Assembly: GCA_949316235.1 (NCBI GenBank)
Contig: OX438749.1
Location: 32,808,022-32,872,021 of the forward strand
Source of the DNA: Oegoconia quadripuncta
Lineage: Eukaryota; Arthropoda; Insecta; Lepidoptera; Autostichidae
Reading direction: 5' to 3'
DNA: 64,000 bases
Below are positions 10,801-22,800 of the stretch, one piece after another. Position 1 is the first letter of the stretch, and each line of letters opens with the position of its first letter. The translations under genes were made by a program, and so were the position numbers. The notes beneath the pieces are model-generated. The model saw only the letters and a program-made list of their open reading frames with translations, made no database searches and was not told the DNA's origin.

Positions 10801-13800
10801 CGTGCATCGGCTCCGGGCCACCTTCCAGGTAGGGAGCCGGGTCCGCCTGCAGCTGCAGCTGCAGCTGGCCGTCGTGGCGGCCTGCGGCAGCGCCTCCGTG
10901 CATCGGCTCCGGGCCACCTTCCAGGTAGGGAGCCGGGTCCGCCTGCAGCTGCAGCTGCAGCTGGCCGTCGTGGCGGCCTGCGGCAGCGCCTCCGTGCATC
11001 GGCTCCGGGCCACCTTCCAGGTAGGGAGCCGGGTCCGCCTGCAGCTGCAGCTGCAGCTGGCCGTCGTGGCGGCCTGCGGCAGCGCCTCCGTGCATCGGCT
11101 CCGGGCCACCTTCCAGGTAGGGAGCCGGGTCCGCCTGCAGCTGCAGCTGCAGCTGGCCGTCGTGGCGGCCTGCGGCAGCGCCTCCGTGCATCGGCTCCGG
11201 GCCACCTTCCAGGTAGGGAGCCGGGTCCGCCTGCAGCTGCAGCTGCAGCTGGCCGTCGTGGCGGCCTGCGGCAGCGCCTCCGTGCATCGGCTCCGGGCCA
11301 CCTTCCAGGTAGGGAGCCGGGTCCGCCTGCAGCTGCAGCTGCAGCTGGCCGTCGTGGCGGCCTGCGGCAGCGCCTCCGTGCATCGGCTCCGGGCCACCTT
11401 CCAGGTAGGGAGCCGGGTCCGCCTGCAGCTGCAGCTGCAGCTGGCCGTCGTGGCGGCCTGCGGCAGCGCCTCCGTGCATCGGCTCCGGGCCACCTTCCAG
11501 GTAGGGAGCCGGGTCCGCCTGCAGCTGCAGCTGCGGCAGGACTCAAATTGGATCCGTGGGATTGGGGATGATAATCATCTTGTTTCAAAATCAAAAAAAT
11601 TTGAAAACGTCACAATTTTTGAAAACTGCTTAATGTAACCCACAGTGGGTTTACACGGTCAGTACGCTTCCACCTTCGACCTCTGCTTTACTTAACATCA
11701 GGTGTGATTGAGGTCGAGTACTGACCCGTAGTGCTTAAAAAATTATTTCGACTTCATGACGAGTCAGGTTCCATAATAGTAAGTCACGTTTTGATAATTT
11801 TTACAGTACATTCTACATATCTAAAGTCACTTTATCCTAAATGGTGTTCAGGGATATCCCAAATCAAAGATTAATGCTTGAAACAATATCCACGGGGGTG
11901 AGCCCATCGCCGTTGAAACGTGCAAGTTTGTAAATGTTTTTTTGATGATATGTCCCTTAGTCGCCTTCTACCACACCTACGGGAGAAGACGGGTTGATTC
12001 TATTGTTTTTACTTGTCGAAACCACATCGCTCAAAATACAATTACACTATTCTATGGACTAGCTCTCCGTCCGTGTGGTTAAAAGACTTGGCTGTATTGA
12101 CGCCGAATTCTTTGCCCGTCCAAAAGAAAATATTTTTTTTACCACAATCCACAGGGAATAAGTTTACAGCAAATTTTAAAGTTCTTACAGTCTGTAGATG
12201 TTTTTTGATGGAAAGTCCCTTTTAAACGTCACCCACGCGAGGGGTCACAACACGGATCATGTTAAACTAATAAATTTAAGTCTTCTTCAATTTCAGAGCT
12301 ACGCTCTTGTCGGTGGAGTAATGACCACGCCTCTCTACTTTCCGCCCTCGTTTTAACCTCTTGGTACGACACGACATTCACCTTTTCTTTCACTTGGTCA
12401 AAGTCATTACGCCTAGGTCTTCCCCTTCTTCTCTTTCCTTCAATCTTTCCCTCAATTTATGTTCTTCAAAGAAATATCGTGTCGTATCAAGTGGCCTATG
12501 CTTTCCTCTTTGGTTCTCAACTGTGGCTGACATGGAATCTCTTCTCCTTTACCATCGTTAACTAATTGTTAATGTACTGTCTGTGTGTACCAGCTGGTCC
12601 CGATACGGTTGATGCGCGCTTTGGAGGAGTTCCGGGAACTGAACTCGGACCACTTCCGCCGCTACCAGGAGCGGCTGCGGAGCATCAACCCGCCCTGCGT
12701 GCCCTTCCTGGGCATGTACCTCACCAACATACTCCACATCGAGGAGGGGAACCTCGGTCAGTCAACAACAATAGATATTTATTTTATTTTCTTGGGAATG
12801 TCAATTTTAATAAATTGTCTAAGAAGTTACTAAGGGTAAATGTTTGTGTGATGAATACGAACATTTATTCCCGAGTCATGGATGTTTATATAAATATTGA
12901 TGTATGTTTATCCGTTATCACGTATCCATAGCTCAAGCTTTGCTTAGTTTGGAACTAGATGATTGGAGTAAGTGTCCCAAATATTTATTTATTTATTATT
13001 ATTATTAATTAAAAACGTTCCGCAGACTTCCTGCCGAACAGTGAACTGATAAACTTCTCCAAGCGGCGGAAAGTGGCGGAGATCACCGGCGAGATCCAGC
13101 AGTACCAGAACCAGCCGTACTGCCTCACCGTGGAGCCGAAAACGAGGGTGAGTCCTGCCACATCACGTTGTTTCAAGAGTACAAGCTTAAAGATGACCAG
13201 CCTGCGTATCGTGACAGCGTTTGTCGCACGCGACGCGAGAGCGGGATAGTTGTGTATTTCGTCCAAACGAATGAGCAGGACAAATATCTCTGTCATGCTC
13301 CTAGGCCCGTATTAATAAACAGTTCTCAAGATTCACATGGCCTCAAGTTGACGTTTGAGAGTCTGTTGCATATTAAAACTGCATCAGAAAAAATGGCCTT
13401 GAAATCGAGACACGATCTCAATCTCAAGAACGATTTATTAATACGGGCCCTAGTGCTGTTTTGTATGTGAAACTGACTGCTATACCTACTAAAAAGTCAC
13501 GGGTTCGAACCTGGGGTAATAATTAATAAAGTAGTAAATTAATAATAATTAATAATTTTGTAACATAAAAACCTTTTTTTTTAAATAGCAACCTCTCGAG
13601 TTTCTTGCTTGTTCTTCTCAGCGGAAAAGTGGCTTTTGAACAAGCAGTAGCTTTAAAAATGTAAAATCTGACTAATTGAAGTGTACCCTGTGTACCTACA
13701 AAATAAAGCATTTTTTGAGAAGATAGATAGTTTTACTGTCAAGTTGAGGTGAACATTTTTGCGTTCGTTTGCTAAAAATTTCCCAATTAGCTCGCTTTCG

Positions 13801-16800
13801 TTCGATCGCTGTATTAACGCCCTAGAAGTAAATTATGGTAAACTAATGTAACTGAAAAAACAATTAACCGCCTCCGTGGCTTAATGTAAACAACATTAGG
13901 TTTACGATTAGGAGGTCGCGGGTTCGATCCCCAGCGGGGTACATGTTTAAGTACTCTGTTTGGTTGATGGTAGGGCATTTTAAAATGTACCTTCTTATGT
14001 AAATCTGCCGCCAAGAAGCAATGTTAATAGCATTAACATTAACTTACAGCACATAAGATAGCCAGTCCCCCAAATGTGTTGGGGTTTCCGGGTCAGTACG
14101 CTTCCACCTGCGACCTCATCTGCACTTAACATCAGGTGTGATTGAGGTCAAGTACGAATCCGTCGTGCATAAAAAAAAAACAATTTCTAAATTAATACTA
14201 ATTTGGAACTACTTGGAAGTTGGTGAACGTAAAAAAAAATTTTTTGGAGTAAGTTTACTGTATTGGTTTTGAATTAAAAAGATCTATAGTAGATAACTCA
14301 TAAGGGAGGTAATTGAAGGCAATTGCTGTTCTGCAGAAAAAAGAATTCTTGCGGTGTTTGTGTAGTATACAGGGTTGCAATTAGGGATGTAAAGCGGTAA
14401 AATTACCTCGGTAAAATGCGGTAGAAAACGGTAAAATATGGTAATATTCGGTAAAAGCGTATTAAACTACTGCAATAGTGAGGAACCTTCGGGCTGCGTC
14501 GGCTCTCCGCGGCCTCGTCGTCGGGAGGGATGTGGAGCGGGGCCGTGCCGTCGGTCGGCAACCGGGGGGGGGGGGCCCTCCATGCAACAGATGACGCTAA
14601 GATTTCGTGACATAATTTTCACAAATCAGGTAGTTTCGAATAAACACTATGGTTACTCTTGCGCGTGTAGTCTGCCGGACAAAACCAAGTCAACTAATCG
14701 CCGTTTGCTCAGTCGCCCGCCGACAGCGGAACGGCAACAGCGCATGTGCCGCACAATATGGCAGACTGCACTAATCGGCAGCATCGCTTAATGATTTATC
14801 AACTATACGCGGGGTTTATAACATATTACTTTATGAATGAATGATGAATTTAAAACATATTTATTAGACACATTACTTTAGCTATTTCCACAGCTTGATG
14901 TCATATGGCATATTGTTGTGGGGAAACGCTGCTGACATACATATCATTTTTGTTCTGGAGAAGCGTGCTATTCGTGCCATTTATAAATTAGGACCTAGAG
15001 TGTCTCTTAGGGATAAGTTTAAGGAAATTAATATTTTAACAATGACTTCTGACATTTTTGAGAATTTGTTATATGCAAAAAAAATATAACCTTACTCGCT
15101 AAAAATAGTGATAGGCACAATGTTAATACAAGGAATAAGAACCAGTTATCTGTTTATGTTAGCCGACTTCACAAAGTTAGTAAATCCTTCAAAGGGCAAT
15201 GTATACGCTTTTATAATAAGGTTCCAGTAGACATTCAAAATTTGCCTTTAAATAAATTTAAAGCAATCATAAAACTGAAATTATTAGCAAAAGGCTATTA
15301 TAAAATCACTGACTATTTGAATGATAAGCAAGCATGGACATAGCTGTCTTATTATTCATATAATTATCAAATCACAAATTGTAACCCATAATCTGTTTAA
15401 AAGAGCTACCCTAGAGTTTATTGCTCGTTCTTCTCTTGTGAGTCAGCTTTGTGAATGAGCCGTAAATTTAAATGTAATATTAATAGTGACGTTTTGAAGT
15501 GATAATTTTATCCTATGAAATAAAATATTTTGATTTGATACATTATGATTACCCTTGCGCGTGTAGTCTGCCGGACAAAACCAAGTCAACTAATCGCCGG
15601 TTGCTCAGTCGCCTGCCATCAGCGGAACGGCAAGAGCGCATATGCCGCTCAATATGGCGGAGTGCACTAATCGGCAACGTCGCTTAATGATTTATCAACT
15701 GTACGCGGGATTTAAAACAAATTAAAATTAACATTTTTTAATTGATTTTTGTTATATACTCGTAAATGACCGTAAAATACCCGAGCCTTTTCAGTAACAT
15801 TACGTAATTTCGCATCCCTAATTGCAATGCGGGAGATAATTTCTCGGTGGTTTCGCTTGTTTTGCGTCGTATTTGTTGACCTGTATGTTATGCGCAGGCA
15901 TTCCTGGAGTCCCTGGAGCCGTTCCCCGGGATGACCGACAACGAGATCACCAACTACCTATACGCGAAGAGCCTCGAGATCGAGCCTCGCCCGCCGACCA
16001 AGCAGATGCCTAAAGCCGTGAGTCAATCTCACCTCGTGTCTTTCACTCCAGGGTTGGGTGGTAGTAAGGCATTTTCTTACATTTTAATTTAATTTCTACA
16101 TTGTCCTGAGCCACGCCTAAGCATAAAAACAAAAATAAAAAAAAGTTATTAGCCATTGGAAAGTCGCCCATACTTTCTTTGGTGGCAGCAACTACTCTAC
16201 AGGGGGGGGACTGAAAATCAGCAACACTGCTGAGTCCCTACCCATTCATCACAACACTGTGGTTCTCGATTCTATGTATGCTTGTGTTTTCTTTTTTTTG
16301 ATGAATAAACACCTTTTATTATTTTAATGTCCGCCTGGCTTGCTGTTAATAGCATTGCTGTGTTCCGGTTGTCAGAGATAAGATAACCAGGCACCCAAAT
16401 AAGATGGGATTTCCGGGTCAGTACGCTTCCACCTTCGACCTCATCTTCACTTAACATCAAGTGTGATTTATACTCAATCATTTATTGCATTCCTTATGTT
16501 TTGTTTTGATGACATTATGGTGTACTGTATCAATAAGGACCTTGTGAAGGCACAGCAACATGAGAGAGTAGCATGCACTAATTTAAATAATTACATAAAA
16601 TGCTTAATACATTATTTACCAGCTAGATACTTAACCTATTATATTATCATATGTATTTTTACCATTGTATTCCAATTATATATTTAGATCAAGGACTAAC
16701 CCGTTGGGCATAAAAAAATCATAACAACGCCATCTAGCGACAGTAATTTTAATTATTTTTTTACAAATTAGCCTCTTTATTGGTTGCCCTAACTTTGATA

Positions 16801-19800
16801 AATGACAACGTTTCTAGCCCCGCAAGTATCCCGAGCTGTCCCTGAAGCCGGTGAAGGTGTCCCGGCGGAATCACCAAGACTCCCCCTCCTTACACAACTC
16901 CAACAACTCTAATAATTACAACAACGATGACAACTTGAGTGAGTACTGCAAGGTTGTATATTTCTAGTTGGATCTTACAGCATTGGGCGCGAAAATGAAT
17001 GAACATTCTTTTAGAATTGATCGAGGAATTTTAACGAAAATGATCCTTGCGGCGCTTCTTTTCCCACAGATGATTTCCCTTTCCGAAGCGGTGGTAGCTT
17101 GGACATACCGACTGACCGAATAATGCTTAGCCCTATTTTTATTTCCAATAGATTTAAATTGACATTCAGCTCATGTATCTTACGTTAAAATAAATGCTTG
17201 AAGTTTGAATCCAAACAGTTATATCAACTAGGGACGCAAGCATGATGTGGATTAATATTATACCGCTTGAGTTTCTTTCTTCTTCTTATTTTTGAGGATG
17301 GCAACCAGTCAACCTCATTGTCGAGGGACATTACTGCCAGTTTCGAGTGAAAATTTTTATTTATCTTATTTCTTCAGTTTATAGGTCAGTCTCAATCAAA
17401 ACAAGTAATTCGTCGTATACAGAGTCTAGTCACGGTCAAGTCATTCTTCAGTAAAGTGGCAGAATGCTTTACAAAAGATTTTGGCGGCTTCTTGTGGGAA
17501 CCCGAAAGCTCCGTTACGCACTTTAATTTACACTTCCCTTCACCTGTACACCAACACTAACGTTTGCTGCACAATATTCTGCCATTATTAAGCTTCAAAA
17601 GTTAGAATGCACAAATTTTAAGACTTATAAAGAAAAATGCTACTTCACTCGCCGAGTTCCCGCCAAAAAGCCTGAGTTTCTTTACCGAAGGAAAAAAATA
17701 GGGCATATTAGGTAAGTGAAATGGAAGTTATTGGCATAGGTAGTTTAATTATTTTATTTCAAAACCATCATCGATTCTCGCGCCGGTGGGAGGTTGATAT
17801 TGCGACTGGCAATATTCATGGGGTTCCTATCATGCGTAATTTATATGGAACTCATATTTTCTCACAAGTTCTTTTTATAATAGGCTACAAATGCGACCAT
17901 CAAATGACAATGCATTATTAAAAATACCAAATAAACTACCTATGCCAATAAATTCTAATTCACTGACATAATATGCCCTATTTTTTTCCCTAACGGAAAA
18001 AACTCATCCGTTACATTTACACCCAAAATATTTAAATTACTATTTCATTTCATTATGAATCGGAATTCCAGGGCACAGATTTCAGTTTGAGAAAAGGAAG
18101 GAAGAAAATTTATTTATTTCAATTTACTTCAGAGACAAACAGATAAGTAGTATGTACTCTAAAAATATTACATATATTGATTAACCTATAGTCTCCTATA
18201 TTACATAATCCGATGTGCATTTATATATTACGTATTATGTATATACTCGTATTGAATTCCGTGATGATAGGTTGCCTGGAAGAGATCGCTGTAAGCGATA
18301 AGGCCGCCTAATTTGTAGTTTCTATAAGATATTTAAATGTACCTTCCTTATTTAAACAATAAAGCGTATTTGATTGATTGATTACGTAACATAAGGAATC
18401 AAATGCCGAAGTTTCCGAACCTGAGTTCAGGTGAATCGATTCCCGACAACTCGATTTTAATATCAATCACGCTATACTGAGAAGTAAACTATGGTAACTC
18501 GATACTTCTATCCATTAGACATTTTGCCCCTTATCCTTATTTCTAGAGAGAGGGGTATGTATGACGGATTGCAATATTTTGATAGATGGAGAAAAAGTGG
18601 AGCAAGTGCGTGAGTTTGTGTATTTGGGTTATTTGTTTACAAGGGATGGAAAGTGTGACGAGGACATCGAAAGAATGTGAATGCCGGAAATCAGGTAAAT
18701 GGAGCACTGCATGCCTTTATGAGGAGCCAGAATGTGTCCTAAAAAGCTCGTCTGGCTGTTCATGGCGGGGTGCTGGTTCCAACACTGACTTACGGGAGTG
18801 AATGCTGGGTATGGCAAAAGAAGAATGAAAGTAGAATACATGCAGTGGAAATGAGATCATTGAGAAGTATTAATGGGGTGACTTTGAAAGATAGAATCAG
18901 GAATAGTGTAATTAGGGAGTTAAGCAGTGTGAAAGAAGACGTAGTGACAAAGATTGAAAAAGGTATGCTGAGATAGTTTGGACATGTGGAGAGGATGAAT
19001 GATGGAAGAATAACGAAAGAGATATACGATGTGGATGGTAGTGTTGGTAGGGGAAGACCACGGCGAACGTACCATGATCAAATCGGGGACGTCTTAAAGA
19101 AAGGCCAAGTCAAGAGTACCCTAAACCGACGAGCATGTATGAACAACCTGAGAGTGAATGAAGCAAAAGAGGTGTGTCAGGATCGTAGCAAGTGGAAGTA
19201 TGTGGTCTCTGCCTACCGCTACGGGAAACAGGCGTGACTTATGTATGTATGTATGTACTATAACAATATTCTGTGTTTCAGGTGTGTCCCAGCTGTCGCC
19301 CACAAGTAGCACGTGGGACGGGATATCGATTTCTTCTTTAGTGTTACACCACGACGAACACAGAGGTATGGACAGTTAAATCGTCTTTTTTTTTTTATTA
19401 AAAACAGGTTTCGCGTTTGACTACAATCTCACCTGATGGCAAGTGACGATGTTGCCGAAGATGTATCACGCGCACCCAGTAAATGCCTATTCACTTTAGA
19501 CTTGTGACTACCTGGTTGGTTGGCTCATATTTTTTTTTCTTAACTGACTACCTCGTTGGTTGGCTCATATTTTTTTTTCTTATATGACTACCTGGTTGGT
19601 TGGCTCATATTTTTTTTTCTTATATGACTACCTGGTTGGTTGGCTCATATTTTTTTTTCTTATATGACTACCTGGTTGGTTGGCTCATATTTTTTTTTCT
19701 TATATGACTACCTGGTTGGTTGGCTCATATTTTTTTCTTAACTGACTACCTGGTGGGTTGCCTCATATTTTTTTTTCTTAACTAACTACCTGGTTGGTTG

Positions 19801-22800
19801 GCTCATATTTTTTTTTCTTACCTGACCACCTAGTTGGTTTGTTGATATTTTTTTTCTTACCTGACTACCTGGTTGGTTAGTTGATATTTTTTTTTCGAAC
19901 TACCTTTTCACTTAGACAAAAACTGTACCATGTTTCAGTACCTACAGTTGTTTAATTTTCTTCGACATAATTATATTTGTATGTCTTTAAACAAACGAAT
20001 TGATTAGAAACAAAATTTTATATGCACCAGTTTGTAAAAATATCTTAATCTAATACAGTTTAAACCATTTTACAATTTCCATTGGACTCTGCTATCACGT
20101 TGAGGGCGGTTACAAAACTGACCAACCAACTATGTGTCATTGACAATGGTGTCGATTCGGATGTACACCGACTAAACTAAAATCAGTTTTGGAGTGGTGC
20201 CGTCGCATCGTACTGTTCCAGGGAGAAAGAGACAGTACTACTTTAAAACTGTTTTCAGTTTAGTGGGCGTACATCCGAATCGACACCATGGTCCAATGAG
20301 ACATCGTCAAATTGCCGAGCGAATTGAACCAACCAATCTTACATAATAGAATTCCTGCACAGACTATAAAACGACAATATATATTAATAATATATGAATA
20401 TCTTTGCATATATACTACACTGGTATGATGGATACTAGAAACTACACAAATACATTTTTTTTTTGTAAATAAATGAAATACATCCATAAAGGTCTATTCA
20501 GACATAAGCGATATCGCTGTCGCGCTCGGTAGCGATACCGAATCGGTACGCGATATCGCGACATGAGCGATATCACTGTGGCGCTAGGTTAAATGATTAG
20601 TCGTCCATTAATAAACACGAGTACGCTTCGTCTGTGACCGCTGGAATTTATAATTTTTATAATGGATAGCAATGAAGAGGCAGCATTATTGTTATTAGCT
20701 TTACTTGACCCACCAATAAGGAATCGAATTAGGATACACGACATAAATGAAGAACACGAAATTCATGGAGTTTTTTACACATTATACCCACGTTTGAAGA
20801 GATGAAGATATGTTTTACAATGCATTTAGAATGTCTACCGAGGGCGACAGCGATATCGCGTACCGATTCGTTATCGCTACCGAGCGCGACAGCGATATCG
20901 CTTATGTCTGAATAGACCTTAACTCGGGAACACATGTTTGTATATCATACAAACATATGCCCCTAGCGGGATTCGAACCCGCGACCTCTTGGTATAGCAT
21001 TCAGAGTTTCTATACTACACCAAACAGGTCGTATAATAAATGTAACCTTCTTATGCACACGTTACCGCTTGACCTCAACACCTGATGTTAAGTGAAGACG
21101 AGGCCGAATGTGAAAGCGCACTCATCCGGAAACCAAGAACAATGCTATTAACATTACAAAAAAAATATGTATTTATGTAGTATATCAACCATCTGGTATC
21201 CACAACACAAGCATATAGTTGCTTACTATGGAACTAGATGGCGCTGTACACACACACGTGTCCAAGGATATTTATTTAATAAAACCTCAATTACATTCGT
21301 TGTCAGGGTCGAGATCTGAGGACCGCGGCAGCCTGGTGAGTCCCCGCCTCGAGCGCTGCTCCAGCAACTCCTTCAGCCAGTTCAGCCTCTTCGACAAAGG
21401 ATTGGCGCTCTTCGACAAGAGCAAATCCACTGCTACCTTGAACACCAAGTGAGTTCTCTCATGTTTTGTAGAAAAAAAGGCTTGATTGACACTTTTTAAC
21501 TTCGACCTCCTCCGTTGGGTTTACTATTCGGAGGTCGCGGGTTCGATCCCCAGCGGGGTACATGTTTAAGTACTCGGTTTGGTTGGTGGTAGGGCATTTT
21601 AAATGTCCTCCTGGCTAGCTACCACCATCTTATCTAAATCTGCCGCCAACCAGCAATGTTAATAGCATTGTTGTGTTCCAGTTGTCAGAGATAAGATAGC
21701 CAGTCCCCCATATGTGTTGGGGTTTCCGGGTCAGTACGCTTCCACCTTCGACCTCATCTTCACTTAACATCAGGTGTGATTGAGGTCAAGTAACAATCCG
21801 TTGTGCATAAAAAAAAAATTGTACGAATCGCCAGTAGCCAGAAATTTTAATGTAATTTCTGCTGAAATTACATCTCTCCGCCGTGTAGCGTTCTTTTGCA
21901 TATAGAAGCCGAATAATTAGATAGATAGATAAACTGGCACACATACAAGAGAGAAATATGAACAAATAAGAAAACAACAAGAGACATACAATTTTTGACA
22001 AATACAAACAGATGTAAACAAATATACCATAATATTAAAAAAATTCCCAACACCTTCAAGACTTACTGCCGATTCATTATATGTGGGCATTAAAAATGCT
22101 CAATGAACGAGCAAGCGCTGATTTTCAGCAATCACCCGGGAGGCGCGCGGGAACAAGCATAGAAATGAAAAAAAGAAAAGAAAACTGAGAGTGTAAGCAT
22201 GCAAATGGACAATGTAGTGTAGTAGTTAATTAAAACCAGTTCTTCAAAATCACCACAAAACTTCTTACCACGTACGACCACCATGTGGAACGGACTTCCT
22301 GCAGCGGTATTCCCGAACGAGTACGACATTGGAACCTTCAAGAAACGAGCCCACACCTTCCTCAAAGGCCGGCGACGCTTCTGTGACCCTTTTGGTGTTG
22401 CGGGTGTCCATGGGCGGCGGTGATTGCTTTCCATCGGGTGACCCGCATGCTCGTTTGCCGCCCTCTCATATATAAAAAAAAACCACTTTCAGAGACTCAT
22501 AACAAATTCTCTAATACAAATCGATCTGGTCTGACACGTATTGTACGGTGGTTTCCCTACTTGCCTTCCGTGCCGCAGTATTTCTAACAAATGTGAATGT
22601 CTAACAAAAGCCCTTCCAGAACCCATCCACTTAGTATCGCTTACCATATTTGTCTGTTTGTCGAACAGAGGCACGGGGCGGGACGAGCCCCCCTCGCCGC
22701 GGGACCCGCACTCCCCGCGACATGACCGGTCAGTATTGTGTTCTTTATACGTTAACTTCAATCATCTTTATATACAACGTTAGGTTTGGAAGTCGGTAAA

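Larger units (their letters stand above)
20405..21032 (-). mobile_element. SINE-2 interrupted by a Harbinger MITE
   Basis: The right part (20923-21032) holds the tRNA-like head with GGGATTCGAACCCGCGACCT (reverse of the B box) and CCAAACAGGTCGT. The left part (20405-20486) holds the body end. The 430-bp TIR element at 20490-20919 separates CATCCATAA from TAACTCGGG. Confidence 0.75.

Noticed and set aside
8561..11536. CRISPR-like array
   Set aside because: Units are contiguous with no unique spacers and the DNA is an animal genome; it is a minisatellite across a splice site. The same applies to the 39- and 40-bp arrays.
8291..11638. A 1115-codon open frame on + and ~1000-codon frames in other frames and on -
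   Set aside because: They are by-products of a 96-bp stop-free repeat. Only 8438-8620 of one frame matches Sos; the frame before 8438 runs through the 80-bp intron in the wrong phase.
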